A DNA stretch of 64,000 nt from Candidatus Saccharibacteria bacterium CG2_30_41_52 (GCA_001873625.1 MNZN01000008.1:62001-126000); one strand, 5' to 3'. Shown: positions 8,275 through 19,374, counted from the stretch's first letter. Made by a program: numbers and translations. Notes: generated by a model not told the origin, from the sequence alone.

Positions 8275-10707
8275 TTGACTGATATACAATTAATCTTACG
8301 AAGAAGTGAAAAGTGGTGGTGCAGAAATAGAGGTTTAGTGCTGGTAAAATTTGGGAACATTTTGTCGACGGGCTTTAGGCGCTTATCGCTTCACTTCATA
8401 TCTTTAGTTATATTGTTCGGTAGTGTTAGTTTTGTATCGCCATTATTTTTTAGTCAAATAGCTAGTGCTGTAGAAAACCCAGACTGTATTTCAGGTGAAC
8501 TTTATGGTGGTGGCATATTAAGCACGGTTCAAATTAAATTACTATGTACGGATATTGTAAAATTCGTGAGTTCTGATGGTGTGGTAGCCGATTCTCTTGA
8601 TAATACAAAAATTAAACTTCAACCTGGTGATCATGCACATAATCCAATCGAATTTGCGATGATTAGTGGTGATCAATTGTTGCTGAATTTCCAAGCTAGT
8701 GATGGAACGCGTGACCGAGATATTAATATTGATGCCGGAACTTTTGTGAATAGTTTAGGCGTGCCAAATGCTGCGATATCTCTTGCGACAGTAGACATCA
8801 TTGATTACGCGATACCGAATACTGTAGATGATTATTATTCTATTTCTGATTCAGAACTAGGCGTCTTGTTGTCTGATGGTGTGCTTGCCAATGATTCAGA
8901 TGCTGAGAGCTCAGTCCACGATGCGATTGTAATGACCGATCCAACGTATGGCGATTTGATATTAAACGCTGACGGATCTTTTGAATATAGTCCGTATCAA
9001 GATTATTATGGTCCTGATTCATTTACTTATTCAGCTGTGGATGATGCGGGGAATAGCAATACTGCGACTGTGTACATATCTGACGGGCAAGCTGAATTTA
9101 GTAATGTATCGTTTTATAGCGACGGATTAAACGGTGGATATGCAAAAGTTGGAGATACAGTTCAGGTCGATTTCGAGACTAGCGAACCCGTGACAGTGGA
9201 TAGTGTAATAATTGCTGGTAACGATGTTGCGGCTCAGGTGATAGACGAAACACATTTTAGTGCTAATTATGTCATGCAAGAAAGTGATATCGAGGGTTCG
9301 ATTATATATTCAATTAACGTTCATGATTTTGCAGGTCAAATATCTCCTTACTCTAATAGTGATACTGGAATAGATATTATTTTTGACAAAACGGCGCCGG
9401 TTATTGATCTGGGCGGTGAAGATTATATAGAGGTAAACATCCCAGGAGAAGTGTATGAAGAGACTGTGTTTGCTACGGATGATTCATATGGATTAGTCGA
9501 TGTTATCATTGTTGGTTCGGTTAATGCTGATGCAGCGGGAACGTATGAAATTGTTTATAGTGCTATTGATGCGGCTGGAAACCAAGCCGAAACCGCTACT
9601 CGTACGGTCAAAGTTATCGATTCTATAGCGTTGGCATTTGATGAAATATCGAATAACTTAGCGGCAATTGGTATAGCGAATAATCTAAATGAAGTGACGA
9701 CCATAAATATCACGAACTTTATGGGATTGTATTTCGAAAAATCGATTGATGGTGTGAAAATGGGCAGGATTACATTTACTGGTCCATTGGATTTGTCTGA
9801 TGTTAGCACGATAGCATTTTTGCAGGCTATAGGTTTGCGAATGGAAGCGAATTTACCTGGAACAATCGGTCTAAACTTGATGGGTATATCAGGATCAGAA
9901 GTCTTTCAGGGGATGGCGGCAACGATTAAATTTTACGGATTAGATAAACTTGGGTTTGATAAAGATTCTACGTCAGCCGATGTATTCGCAAGGTTGCTAG
10001 CGGCCGATGATGATGGCAATGCGATAAATATTTTAGATTTAACATCAACGCCTGGCGTGTATGTCGGATGTAGCAATTCACAGATTGAATGTTATACATT
10101 TACCGTAGGTGTTGGCCATTTCACTAAATATAATATCGATAATGTAGCACCAATAGTAACGATTAATGAACCGACGAGTGTTATGAAAGGTAATGATGTT
10201 ACTTTCACTGGTGTGGTCAATGATTTAGATAGCGAATTAGTGTTAAAAGTCGGCAATAAAACTTATACAATCCTTGATGCTGATATTACAGGATCGAATT
10301 GGTCATATAAAATTAGTACTAATGATTTTGAAGCTAGAGTGTATCAGGTAGAAATATCTGCAACTGACCCGGTAGGCAATATTGGTGTTGATACGACTAG
10401 ACTGAAAATTAAATCAACGGTTATTATTCTTCATGATGACAATACGGAAACGATGAACCCTGCATTAGTTGTTGATTTTAACCCAGGTTTTGTAATTAAT
10501 AATAGTTTTAGTCAAAGTGACAATGTTCAGCCGACACAGGGAACATTGGGCGCACAAACAACGAACAGGGATGGTAGCGAAGTAATAGCGCCATCTAGTT
10601 CAAACACTGCTGCCGTATTGGATGCATGGAGTTTGTTTGGGGTTGCTTGGTATTGGTGGCTATTGATGTTATTTGTAATTTTATTAACCTGGTTGGTATT
10701 AGGTTAG
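8275..10707 (+). CDS. Large secreted/surface protein with cadherin/Ig-like domains and C-terminal TM anchor
   Basis: Signal-like hydrophobic N-terminus; GVLANDSDAE...LNADGSFEYSPYQDYYGPDSFTYSAVD module; DUF5011-like APVIDLGGEDYIEV...AGTYEIVYSAIDAAGNQAE; C-terminal WYWWLLMLFVILLTWLVLG. Start may be GTG at 8338. Confidence 0.8.
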   Translation: MTDIQLILRRSEKWWCRNRGLVLVKFGNILSTGFRRLSLHFISLVILFGSVSFVSPLFFSQIASAVENPDCISGELYGGGILSTVQIKLLCTDIVKFVSSDGVVADSLDNTKIKLQPGDHAHNPIEFAMISGDQLLLNFQASDGTRDRDINIDAGTFVNSLGVPNAAISLATVDIIDYAIPNTVDDYYSISDSELGVLLSDGVLANDSDAESSVHDAIVMTDPTYGDLILNADGSFEYSPYQDYYGPDSFTYSAVDDAGNSNTATVYISDGQAEFSNVSFYSDGLNGGYAKVGDTVQVDFETSEPVTVDSVIIAGNDVAAQVIDETHFSANYVMQESDIEGSIIYSINVHDFAGQISPYSNSDTGIDIIFDKTAPVIDLGGEDYIEVNIPGEVYEETVFATDDSYGLVDVIIVGSVNADAAGTYEIVYSAIDAAGNQAETATRTVKVIDSIALAFDEISNNLAAIGIANNLNEVTTINITNFMGLYFEKSIDGVKMGRITFTGPLDLSDVSTIAFLQAIGLRMEANLPGTIGLNLMGISGSEVFQGMAATIKFYGLDKLGFDKDSTSADVFARLLAADDDGNAINILDLTSTPGVYVGCSNSQIECYTFTVGVGHFTKYNIDNVAPIVTINEPTSVMKGNDVTFTGVVNDLDSELVLKVGNKTYTILDADITGSNWSYKISTNDFEARVYQVEISATDPVGNIGVDTTRLKIKSTVIILHDDNTETMNPALVVDFNPGFVINNSFSQSDNVQPTQGTLGAQTTNRDGSEVIAPSSSNTAAVLDAWSLFGVAWYWWLLMLFVILLTWLVLG

Positions 10708-10711
10708 ACCG

Positions 10712-10737
10712 GCGAACCAGCGACAGGCTCGCTTTTT
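10712..10737 (+). terminator. Rho-independent terminator after the surface protein
   Basis: GCGAACC-AGCGACA-GGCTCGC imperfect hairpin followed by TTTTT. Confidence 0.6.
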
Positions 10738-10814
10738 ATGCGTAAGTGTTTTATATTAGTACTATTGTGAAAACGAAAACAAAAATAACCAAAAAAATCG
10801 TAAAGTCTAATATT

Positions 10815-11672
10815 ATGGGGCGAGTGAAACATAGTCTAAAAATGGCTATTGTGCCGCACAAGAAAAATGGCTATCGTCCACATCTCGTCAGGGGGTATGG
10901 TCTAGTTGCGATTGCTTTTATTGTTATAGGTTTACAATTAGGCTATAACGGCGCGAAAACCGGAAATGTTTTGGGCCGTGAGTCGAATATAACCGTTGAG
11001 TCGTTACTAGCTAATACTAATCAAGAACGTGTCAAAGCTGGTGAGCCACAACTTAATTTAGACAATAAACTTGTTAAAGCCGCATATTTGAAAGCACAGG
11101 ATATGTTCGATAGGCAATATTGGGCACATAATGCGCCTGATGGCACTGAACCATGGAAATGGTTTGGAGATGTTGGTTATAACTATGATATGGCCGGTGA
11201 GAATTTGGCTAAGAATTTTACATCGACCAGCAGTGTCATGACAGCATGGATGAATTCGCCTGAACATAAGTCGAATGTTCTGAAAGGTGATTACCAAGAC
11301 GTTGGTTTTGCGATTGTCAGCGGAGATATGGATGGACAGCCGACGTCGATAGTTGTGGCGATGTATGGATTATCAGCTCAAAGTGCTACGGCAAACATTC
11401 AAAAAGCAGTTGCCAGTGCTGTTACGACTGAACGGGCTAATATTTTAACTCAATTTGCTATATCGATCCAATCGGCCACGCCGGCTGTGATGGGCGGATT
11501 GGCATTATTAATGTTAGGTATGTTTGTATCTATACTCGCGCATGCTCATCGCAATAAATTGCCAAAAATATTGCGTCAATCATGGTATCGTCACCATGGA
11601 CTATACAAGGCTGTCGGTTTGATGTCGTTTAGTTTAGTAATTATATTTTTGTACGGTGGTGGGCAAATATAG
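10815..11672 (+). CDS. CAP (SCP/YkwD) domain membrane protein
   Basis: NTNQERVKAGEPQLNLDNKLVKAAYLKAQDMFDRQYWAHNAPDG...AGENLAKNF; N-terminal and two C-terminal TM segments; ORF opens at 10746, likely ATG 10815. Confidence 0.82.
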   Translation: MGRVKHSLKMAIVPHKKNGYRPHLVRGYGLVAIAFIVIGLQLGYNGAKTGNVLGRESNITVESLLANTNQERVKAGEPQLNLDNKLVKAAYLKAQDMFDRQYWAHNAPDGTEPWKWFGDVGYNYDMAGENLAKNFTSTSSVMTAWMNSPEHKSNVLKGDYQDVGFAIVSGDMDGQPTSIVVAMYGLSAQSATANIQKAVASAVTTERANILTQFAISIQSATPAVMGGLALLMLGMFVSILAHAHRNKLPKILRQSWYRHHGLYKAVGLMSFSLVIIFLYGGGQI

Positions 11673-11762
11673 TAGGCGGTAGGCAGTAGATGGTATTGCT
11701 TCAGCAGACCATATCTGTTATAGTGGACAACTGATTAGTAAAAAGTAATAAGGAATTATTAA

Positions 11763-12071
11763 ATGTTAAAAGCAGTCGTTAAGATCGGTGGCAAACAATT
11801 TATTGTCGCCGAAAAAGAGACCCTACTGGTGGACCTCCTCCAGGAAGGCACAAAAGAGCTCACGCTTGATGCACTGTTGGTTATCGATGGCGAAAAAACG
11901 CAAGTCGGCAAACCAACCGTTAAGGGTGTTACAGTAACCGCTAAGGTTGTTGAAGACCTTGTTAAGGGTGACAAAGTCCGCGTTATTCGCTACAAAGCTA
12001 AAAAACGTGTTCACAAAGAAAATGGTCACCGCCAAAAATACAGCAAGATTGAAATTACTTCAATCAAATAG
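11763..12071 (+). CDS. rplU: 50S ribosomal protein L21
   Basis: AVVKIGGKQFIVAE...VIRYKAKKRVHKENGHRQKYSKIEITSI. Confidence 0.96.
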   Translation: MLKAVVKIGGKQFIVAEKETLLVDLLQEGTKELTLDALLVIDGEKTQVGKPTVKGVTVTAKVVEDLVKGDKVRVIRYKAKKRVHKENGHRQKYSKIEITSIK

Positions 12072-12080
12072 TTAAACAAA

Positions 12081-12106
12081 ATCCCCGGTAAAACGGGGAT
12101 TTTTTT
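12081..12106 (+). terminator. Rho-independent terminator of rplU
   Basis: ATCCCCG-gtaaaa-CGGGGAT followed by TTTTTT. Confidence 0.9.
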
Positions 12107-12156
12107 ATTATATGCTCATGCTATAATACATATAAGATAAGAGGGAATATAAACAC

Positions 12157-12924
12157 GTGGCAACTGTAATTTCGGTGACCAATCAAAAAGGTGGAGTAGG
12201 AAAAACGACAACCGCCGTTAACCTAGCTTATTACCTAGCTAAGTCTGGCAAGAAGACATTATTAATTGATTTCGATCCGCAAGGTAATGCTACAAGTGGA
12301 CTTGGCGTTAATAAACAAGATTTGCAATTGACTATGGCTGATGTTGCTATGGAATCGGCGACTTTGGATCGGATTGTAATTCCTACAAAATATAATAATT
12401 TTTTTATTGCACCAACAATGCCAGTTTTGGCCAATACCGAAGTTCAATTAGCTCAGGCTGAAAGGCGTTTTTCTCGCCTAAAGAATGCTATCGACGCCAG
12501 TACTGCTGGCTATGATGTTATTATCGTTGATTGTCCGCCTAGCCTTAGCCTATTGACTGTTAATGGGCTAGTGGCAGCGAAATATGTCTTGTTGCCAGTA
12601 CAGGCTGAGTTCTATGCTCTAGAAGGTCTAGGGCAATTGCTAGAGACTATGAAGCTAGTTCGCAAGGGGATGAATCCAGTTTTGGAATTATTAGGTGTTT
12701 TGCCTACTATGATGGATACGCGAACTACTTTGTGTAGTCAAGTTCACGAAGAGATTAAAAAGCATTTTCCAGGTAAGGTATTCAGTAATGTTATTCCGCG
12801 CAATATTCGTCTAGCCGAAGCGCCAAGTCATGGTTTGCCAATTGGCGCTTATGACAGGTTTTCGAAAGGCGCACGTGCCTATAAAGCGTTCACAAAGGAG
12901 GTTATTAGTCGTGCCAGCATCTAA
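12157..12924 (+). CDS. parA: Chromosome partitioning ATPase ParA (Soj)
   Basis: GTG start; NQKGGVGKTTTAVNLAYYLA, LIDFDPQGNATSGLG, IIVDCPPSLSLLTVNGL. Confidence 0.96.
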   Translation: MATVISVTNQKGGVGKTTTAVNLAYYLAKSGKKTLLIDFDPQGNATSGLGVNKQDLQLTMADVAMESATLDRIVIPTKYNNFFIAPTMPVLANTEVQLAQAERRFSRLKNAIDASTAGYDVIIVDCPPSLSLLTVNGLVAAKYVLLPVQAEFYALEGLGQLLETMKLVRKGMNPVLELLGVLPTMMDTRTTLCSQVHEEIKKHFPGKVFSNVIPRNIRLAEAPSHGLPIGAYDRFSKGARAYKAFTKEVISRASI

Positions 12925-13810
12925 TAAAAATTTAAAAAGAGGATTAGGTAGAGGTTTTGAATCACTAATCCCGACTGATTTATTGGATGAATCATTTGAT
13001 CCGACCGCATCCCAAGACCAACAAGTCAGTGAACTGCGCCAAATAAAATTAGATCAAATTGTAGCCGATCCTGACCAGCCACGTAGCCAATTTGATCAAG
13101 AAAGTTTGGAAGAATTAGCAACATCAATCATTGAACACGGTGTTATTCAGCCGATTATTGTTACGCCACATAAAGGCGGATATCAAATCGTTGCTGGTGA
13201 GCGTCGATTTCGCGCATCACAGATAGCCGGAATGGATAAAATACCAGCTTTGGTCCGTACTCTTACGGGTCAACATAAACTAGAAATTTCATTGATTGAA
13301 AACTTGCAACGTAAAGATTTGAACGTTATGGAAACCGCCACGGCGTATCTTAAATTACGCGATCAATTTAATATGTCATTGGAACAGATTGGTAAACGAG
13401 TAGGTAATCGATCGATTAGCGCGGTTAGTAATAAACTTCGATTATTAAAATTACCAAATTTTGTTCGTGAAGCTTTGGTTGACGGCAGAATGAGCGAGGG
13501 TCAGGCTAGGCCAATAATTGGGCTAGATAACGAAACTATTCGAAAAATAATGCCTCGTATTATCAAAGAAGAGTGGACTTCGCGCAAGGTTGAACAATTT
13601 GTAGTTGATTTGAAAAAGAATTGCACCGATACTAAGATGTCGGAGCGTGAAAAAATCACTGAAAAACCATACAGCGCACAATTGAAACGAATTCAAGAAC
13701 GCTTAAATATGGTTGTAGTTATTCGCACCAATTCAAAAGGCGCAGGACAGATTACAATTAAGTTCAAAGATGAAAAGGATTTTCAGCGGCTACAAGATTT
13801 AATCGGTTAG
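12911..13810 (+). CDS. parB: Chromosome partitioning protein ParB
   Basis: GRGFESLIP; ELATSIIEHGVIQPIIV; GYQIVAGERRFRAS; overlaps parA; GTG start inferred at 12911. Confidence 0.95.
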   Translation: MPASNKNLKRGLGRGFESLIPTDLLDESFDPTASQDQQVSELRQIKLDQIVADPDQPRSQFDQESLEELATSIIEHGVIQPIIVTPHKGGYQIVAGERRFRASQIAGMDKIPALVRTLTGQHKLEISLIENLQRKDLNVMETATAYLKLRDQFNMSLEQIGKRVGNRSISAVSNKLRLLKLPNFVREALVDGRMSEGQARPIIGLDNETIRKIMPRIIKEEWTSRKVEQFVVDLKKNCTDTKMSEREKITEKPYSAQLKRIQERLNMVVVIRTNSKGAGQITIKFKDEKDFQRLQDLIG

Positions 13811-14418
13811 AAGGATCTAATCTTATCGAATGGGAACACCCGAATTGCTACGGGTCCGATTATGTCATAAAGTGGTATCGTGCCTAGTCCGTTGCGTGAG
13901 TCATATGAATATGAAGCTTGGCGATGGTCGCCTGATACAAATAATTCTCCACTTGGAACGATAGTATCAACGGTGCCACTAGTTGGTGAGCCTGGTTCTC
14001 CGTTGTTGTCATCGTCTGGGTTAAACCCGTCTGGATGCGCGCCGTTATAAACTGTATATTTACTGTCTTTTAGGACAACTCGTTCACCGGAAAACGCAAT
14101 AACTCGTTTTACGATAAATTCGTCACCAAGGCCGGTAGTGAATTGAGGGTTTTTAAAAACAATAATTTGTCCGCGATCAGGAACGTAGCTCTTATTTTGT
14201 ATTTGAGACCAGGTAACAGGCAGGCGATTAACGATTAGTCGGTCGCCAGTATACAAAGTTTTTTCCATGCTAGGTCCAACGACGCTAAAGCTGCGGAAAA
14301 CAAAGGTATTAATGAGTAATGTGCCAATTAAAACGCAGGCAATAAAAATTGTGATGCTAAAAGCATCTTTGATCATCGGGTGGCGTTTTAGAAAGGCGGT
14401 TTCCATCTGTACATCCAC
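13807..14418 (-). CDS. lepB: Signal peptidase I
   Basis: SVVGPSMEKTLYTGDRLIVNR, FIVKRVIAFSGERV, SGDHRQASYSYDSR. Confidence 0.93.
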   Translation of the reverse strand: MDVQMETAFLKRHPMIKDAFSITIFIACVLIGTLLINTFVFRSFSVVGPSMEKTLYTGDRLIVNRLPVTWSQIQNKSYVPDRGQIIVFKNPQFTTGLGDEFIVKRVIAFSGERVVLKDSKYTVYNGAHPDGFNPDDDNNGEPGSPTSGTVDTIVPSGELFVSGDHRQASYSYDSRNGLGTIPLYDIIGPVAIRVFPFDKIRSF

Positions 14419-14512
14419 TATACACTGTTTATTTAGCTAAGGATAGGAATACAACTTATGGTTTGTCGGGTTTTAATATGACGCTAAGTTAGGTATAGTA
14501 GTATGAGTATTT

Positions 14513-16162
14513 ATGAAGAATCGACATTCTATTGATGGGTTTATTCCCAGACAGCCCGGCGATCAGCTGGGTGGTTTGCAGAACGCTGAAACGCGTACTG
14601 TCTTAAAAGACATGCCTGAAAATAAAGTGCTGCATAACGATGGAGGTGAGACGGTTCGTATGTTGGGCGAAGAGCAATCTGGTCGCGGATTAGGACGTTC
14701 TGACATCGACGAATCTTTGCGTGATATCGATGAAAATGCACAGCCAGCAAAAAAACTCAGTCGCAAACAACGACGACAGATGGCTAATCAGCTTAAAAGG
14801 CCACGATCACTCACTAATAGAATTATCAGATGGTCTATATCAATATTATTGATTATTATTTTGGCTGCTGGTGGATATTCGGCATATAGATTTATTGTTG
14901 TAGGTAATAATATTTTCCAAGGTAATATATTTGATGTATTCAGTAGTGAACCATTAAAACAAGATAGTAATGGGCGAAGTAATTTCTTGATTTTGGGCAC
15001 ATCCGAGGACGATCCGGGGCATCAAGGGGCGGACCTGACCGATTCTATATTAGTTCTAAGTGTTGATCAGAAAAATAAAAATTCTTATATGTTTAGCGTA
15101 CCGCGCGATATGGAAGTTAAATACGATAGGCCATGCGTTCCTGGATATTCTGGCAAAATTAACGCATTTTTTAGTTGTGTAAATATCGAAGAAACCAAAG
15201 AGGCCGAACAAGATCGACTGGCGAAAACACAAAAATTAATTGGCGATATTTTTGGAATTGATATTCAATACGGTATTCATGTCAATTACACTGTTATGCG
15301 TGACGTTGTAAACGCTATTGGTGGTAATATTACGGTTACAATCGAAAGCCGAGATCCAAATGGTCAGATGGATAGTAACTTCGATTGGAAATGTGGCGGA
15401 AATTATTATGAGCGTTTTAAAAATTGTCCTCCTAACGGTCATTTTATTGATTATCCAAATGGGCTAATTACGTTGGACGCCGAACACGCGCTATACCTAG
15501 CGCAAGCGCGCGGTGATATATCGCCAACTTATGGATTTGAAAAATCAAATTTTGATCGAGAGAAAAATCAACAGAAAATTTTGGTTGCAATCCGTGACAA
15601 AGCAATGAGTTCGGGTACATTAACGAACCTCGGTGCTATATCTCGATTAATTGATGCGCTGGGTGATAATTTGCGAACTAATATCAAGACAAACGAGATC
15701 CGTACTCTTATACAAGTTGCAGGCGAAATAAAATCAGATGATATACACGACATAAGTTTGATTGATGGCGACAATCCAGTCATGAACGGAACAGGTAATC
15801 CATCGGCTGGTAAATATGAATATGATGACATTCGAGCATTAATAAAAAAGAATCTTTCTAGTAATCCGATAATAAGCGAAGCCGCACCAGTTGTAGTATT
15901 GAATGGTTCAGGTCAATCTGGGTTTGGTCAGACAAAGGCTGATGAATTAGCAGGATTGGGATATAACGTTGTGCTGGTAAGTAATGCGCCAGATGGCAAT
16001 TATGGCAAGGTTGAAATCTATCAAATTGGTGGTGGTAACACAGGAACAGCTGATAAATTATCTGCCATGTATGGTGGTGTGGTTATCAAGAAATCTACTC
16101 CACCGACTACTGTAAATGGCGATGTACGATTTGTTATTATATTTGGAGTTGTCACTGAATAG
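14513..16162 (+). CDS. LytR-CpsA-Psr (LCP) family protein with C-terminal LytR_C domain
   Basis: SILVLSVDQKNKNSYMFSVPRDMEV, LDAEHALYLAQARGD, C-terminal VVVLNGSGQSGFGQTKADELAGLGYNV. Confidence 0.92.
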   Translation: MKNRHSIDGFIPRQPGDQLGGLQNAETRTVLKDMPENKVLHNDGGETVRMLGEEQSGRGLGRSDIDESLRDIDENAQPAKKLSRKQRRQMANQLKRPRSLTNRIIRWSISILLIIILAAGGYSAYRFIVVGNNIFQGNIFDVFSSEPLKQDSNGRSNFLILGTSEDDPGHQGADLTDSILVLSVDQKNKNSYMFSVPRDMEVKYDRPCVPGYSGKINAFFSCVNIEETKEAEQDRLAKTQKLIGDIFGIDIQYGIHVNYTVMRDVVNAIGGNITVTIESRDPNGQMDSNFDWKCGGNYYERFKNCPPNGHFIDYPNGLITLDAEHALYLAQARGDISPTYGFEKSNFDREKNQQKILVAIRDKAMSSGTLTNLGAISRLIDALGDNLRTNIKTNEIRTLIQVAGEIKSDDIHDISLIDGDNPVMNGTGNPSAGKYEYDDIRALIKKNLSSNPIISEAAPVVVLNGSGQSGFGQTKADELAGLGYNVVLVSNAPDGNYGKVEIYQIGGGNTGTADKLSAMYGGVVIKKSTPPTTVNGDVRFVIIFGVVTE

Positions 16163-16197
16163 GTGACAAGCCACACGTGGTATAATATCTAACAGAT

Positions 16198-16998
16198 ATG
16201 GATTTTCTAAAAATTGTTAAACGCCGCTCGTTTATGAATGAAGCTATTTATATTGCTTTGAACGTGGCGCTAGCAATTGCACTGATGTTTATAATTCGGG
16301 TGACCGGATCGTTACTGCCTGCTTTCGCATTGGTATTACTTAGCAAATGGCGAATTTTTGCTGTTCGTCTAAGGTTTTGGTTTGCTAATATACAAACCAA
16401 TTTAGTTAGCGTTATTATCGACGTTAGTTTTGTTATATTTTTGTACATTACGAACATAGCGAATGTTGGTGATTCGCAAATCTTTATTGTTCAATGTCTG
16501 CTGTCATTGCTTTATATCGGCTGGCTGCTGCTTTTGAAGCCAAAATCCAAGCGATCATATGTTGTAGCCCAGGCTGGATTAGCACTATTCGCTGGTATAA
16601 TTGCCGTTTACGCTATGTCGTACGGATGGGTTGCTTCACCCGTTATATTGATAACTTGGCTTATAGGTTATGCTTCGGCGCGACACGTTCTGGGAAGCTA
16701 TGACGAAGAAAGTCACGTACTGTTGCTAAGTTTGGCGTGGAGCTTGGTGATAACGGAAATTAGCTGGATAGCTTATCACTGGACAATTGCTTATCGTTTG
16801 CCGTTTATAACAAGCATATTATTACCACAGGTTTCAATTGTGATACTTTGTTTGGGTTTTTTATCGTACAAGGCGTACAATTCGTATTATCATCATCAAA
16901 AAATTAGAATTAATGACATCATATTGCCTTTGATATTTACGGTCAGCATTGTTGGCGTGCTTGTACTGGCATTTAACAGTGTTAGCACTGTGATCTAA
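16198..16998 (+). CDS. Multi-spanning membrane protein, unknown function
   Basis: 266 aa, several hydrophobic helices; TATAAT at 16181-16186. Confidence 0.75.
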   Translation: MDFLKIVKRRSFMNEAIYIALNVALAIALMFIIRVTGSLLPAFALVLLSKWRIFAVRLRFWFANIQTNLVSVIIDVSFVIFLYITNIANVGDSQIFIVQCLLSLLYIGWLLLLKPKSKRSYVVAQAGLALFAGIIAVYAMSYGWVASPVILITWLIGYASARHVLGSYDEESHVLLLSLAWSLVITEISWIAYHWTIAYRLPFITSILLPQVSIVILCLGFLSYKAYNSYYHHQKIRINDIILPLIFTVSIVGVLVLAFNSVSTVI

Positions 16999-17833
16999 GA
17001 ACGAATATATAATCTTGTTGTTTTATTAGGCTGAGGCCTTTTTTGTTTGCAAAATCAATTAAAGTTTTATGTTGAATTGGGTCTGATTCTAGGATGATAT
17101 AGCCGCCTGGAACTAATGTTTTCTCAGATTGAGCGATTAGTCTTTCGATAAGCGATAAACCATGGTTGTTTGCAAATAACGCCAAATCTGGTTCGTAATT
17201 AGTTTCGGTTGATCGTTCCCAAACTTTGTCTACATACGGTAGGTTGGCGATTATTATGTCGACTTGTTCGGAATAGTTTTCTAGCAAATCACTTTGCAAA
17301 ATTTTTACATCGACTGATAATTCGATGCTATTTTTAGCGGCAATTTTTAATGCGTCGCCACTGACGTCGGTTAGCGTCACGTCCAGATTAGGAAATTCTA
17401 ATTTAGCGGTTATACCTAGGTTGCCGCTACCTGTGCCGATGTCAATGAGTTTAGTAGGTGGTAGGTAGTAGGTAATAGGTAGCAGAATTTCTTTTAGCAA
17501 ATCTATAATTGTTTCAGATTCGGGGCGGGGGATTAGAACTGATGGAGTGGTTATAAATTGACGACCATAAAATTCTTTGTCGCCTATAATGTAAGCAATC
17601 GGAACGCGATTTAAGCGTTGCTCTAGCATTTCATTGGCTTTTTTAATCTGCACAGCATCAATTATTTGTTCTGGATGAGCGTGTAAATATGTGCGGTCTT
17701 TGGCTATTGCGTGCGCTAATATAATTTCGGCGTCCAAATTAGCGCTTGGAACCAAAACATTAGATAATCTAGCAGAAGCGTCTGCTAACCACTGATTAAA
17801 CGCTGGCGTTAGCGGCAGAGAGTTCGCGTTCAT
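16982..17833 (-). CDS. prmC: Release factor N5-glutamine methyltransferase PrmC/HemK
   Basis: [28 protein letters not shown]; overlaps prfA. Confidence 0.92.
   Translation of the reverse strand: MNANSLPLTPAFNQWLADASARLSNVLVPSANLDAEIILAHAIAKDRTYLHAHPEQIIDAVQIKKANEMLEQRLNRVPIAYIIGDKEFYGRQFITTPSVLIPRPESETIIDLLKEILLPITYYLPPTKLIDIGTGSGNLGITAKLEFPNLDVTLTDVSGDALKIAAKNSIELSVDVKILQSDLLENYSEQVDIIIANLPYVDKVWERSTETNYEPDLALFANNHGLSLIERLIAQSEKTLVPGGYIILESDPIQHKTLIDFANKKGLSLIKQQDYIFVLRSQC
17452..17483. repeat. GTAGGT/GGTAGTA microsatellite-like repeat inside prmC
   Basis: tagtaggtggtaggtagtaggtaataggtagc. Confidence 0.75.
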
Positions 17834-18866
17834 AAGATTGTAGTTGTTCGATTAGGTCGTCAATATCGCCATTCATAGCGCCTGGGATGTTGCTGCGTGA
17901 ATAACCGATACGGTGGTCAGTAATTCGGTCCTGAGGAAAGTTGTAAGTACGAATTTTTTCGCTACGGTCGCCCGAACCAATTAAACTGCGGCGTTCAGCT
18001 GTCAATTTTGCTTGTTCGGCGTCGAGTTTTTGTTGCAAAAGCCTGCTTCGCAAAACACCCATGGCTTTGAGCTTGTTTTTGAGTTGGGATTTTTCGTCTT
18101 GGTTGATAACAACCATGCCAGATGGAATGTGAGTAATACGAACGGCACTGTCGGTTGTATTGACCGACTGTCCGCCGTGACCGCCCGAACGATAAATATC
18201 GATACGCAAATCATTTGGGTTAATTTCAATATCAGTTTCTTCGGCTTCTGGCAAAACCGCAACTGTTACGGTGCTGGTGTGAATGCGGCCCTGAGATTCT
18301 GTAGTCGGGATGCGTTGGACTCGGTGGACGCCAGATTCAAACTTTAGTTTAGAATAGGGCGCATCACCTTTAATACTGAAAATAACTTCTTTGTATCCAC
18401 CTGTATCATTGGCGCTTTCACTCACTAATTCGGTGCGCAATGAGTTTGCTTCGCAATAACGTAAATACATTCGATATAACTCGGCTGCAAACAAACTGGC
18501 TTCGTCGCCACCAGCACCTGCGCGGATTTCGACGAAGATATTCTTTTCATCATTTGGATCTTTGGGTGCTAACATGGTGAACAAATCGTCTTCGAGTTTT
18601 TGTAATTTTTCTTTTATATCTTCAACTTCTTGCTTGGCCATTTCGGCTAATTCGCCAGTACCATCTGTTAAAATTCTAGCTTCAACTAATTGGGTTTCGA
18701 GTTTTTGGCGTAAAGTAGCCTTTTCAATAAGGGTATCCAGTTCAACTAGTCTTTTATTTTTTGCAGAAAAATTAGGGTTGGTATAGGCAGATGGGATAGA
18801 TAAAAATGAAGTGAGCTCGGTTTTTTCGAGTAGTAGTTCATCAATATTCAGTGATATTTTAGCCAT
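17796..18866 (-). CDS. prfA: Peptide chain release factor 1
   Basis: [39 protein letters not shown] (PxT tripeptide). Confidence 0.97.
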   Translation of the reverse strand: MAKISLNIDELLLEKTELTSFLSIPSAYTNPNFSAKNKRLVELDTLIEKATLRQKLETQLVEARILTDGTGELAEMAKQEVEDIKEKLQKLEDDLFTMLAPKDPNDEKNIFVEIRAGAGGDEASLFAAELYRMYLRYCEANSLRTELVSESANDTGGYKEVIFSIKGDAPYSKLKFESGVHRVQRIPTTESQGRIHTSTVTVAVLPEAEETDIEINPNDLRIDIYRSGGHGGQSVNTTDSAVRITHIPSGMVVINQDEKSQLKNKLKAMGVLRSRLLQQKLDAEQAKLTAERRSLIGSGDRSEKIRTYNFPQDRITDHRIGYSRSNIPGAMNGDIDDLIEQLQSYERELSAANASV

Positions 18867-18898
18867 AGTTTTTAATCTTTCTTTTACTATTGTAACAA

Positions 18899-18931
18899 AA
18901 AAAGAGACTACCGGTATGATAGTCTCTTTTA
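18899..18931 (-). terminator. Terminator downstream of rpmE
   Basis: AAAGAGACTA-ccggtatga-TAGTCTCTTT flanked by A/T runs. Confidence 0.85.
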
Positions 18932-18940
18932 AAAATTACG

Positions 18941-19261
18941 CTACTTGTCAGTTTTGGTCGCTTTGCGAACGCTAGCTTTTTTAGCTTTTGAAGCCAAAGC
19001 TACTTTGCGAGCTTCAGCAGCAGCAAATTTAGCTTTGTAACGGTCAACGCGGCCTTCGGTGTCGATGATTTTTTCTTCACCAGTAAAGAATGGGTGAGAT
19101 GCAGACGAAATGTGCATCTTGATTAGAGGGTATTCGTTGCCGTCTTCCCACTTAATAGTTTCGGTAGTTTGCGCAGTTGACTGTGTCAAAAATGCAAACC
19201 CAGCCACCTCGTCGCTAAATACGACAGGGCGATAATCGGTTGGGTGTAATTTAGTTTTCAT
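18941..19261 (-). CDS. rpmE: 50S ribosomal protein L31 (zinc-ligand-free type)
   Basis: MKTKLHPTDYRPVVFSDEVAGFAFLTQST...HISSASHPFFTGEEKIIDTEGRVDRYKAKF. Confidence 0.92.
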   Translation of the reverse strand: MKTKLHPTDYRPVVFSDEVAGFAFLTQSTAQTTETIKWEDGNEYPLIKMHISSASHPFFTGEEKIIDTEGRVDRYKAKFAAAEARKVALASKAKKASVRKATKTDK

Positions 19262-19374
19262 ATTGGACTATTGTATCTGTTTTTTTGTGAATTGTCAAAG
19301 GTTAAAGTTGTTGATTTTCTATAACCCCCTCCTCCTCGCCACAAATAAATAACAACCAATCGACTGTCGCGTTA

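Noticed and set aside
12100-12160. parS site near parAB
   Set aside because: No TGTTTCACGTGAAACA-like 16-mer found; the nearby AACACGTGGC is too dissimilar.
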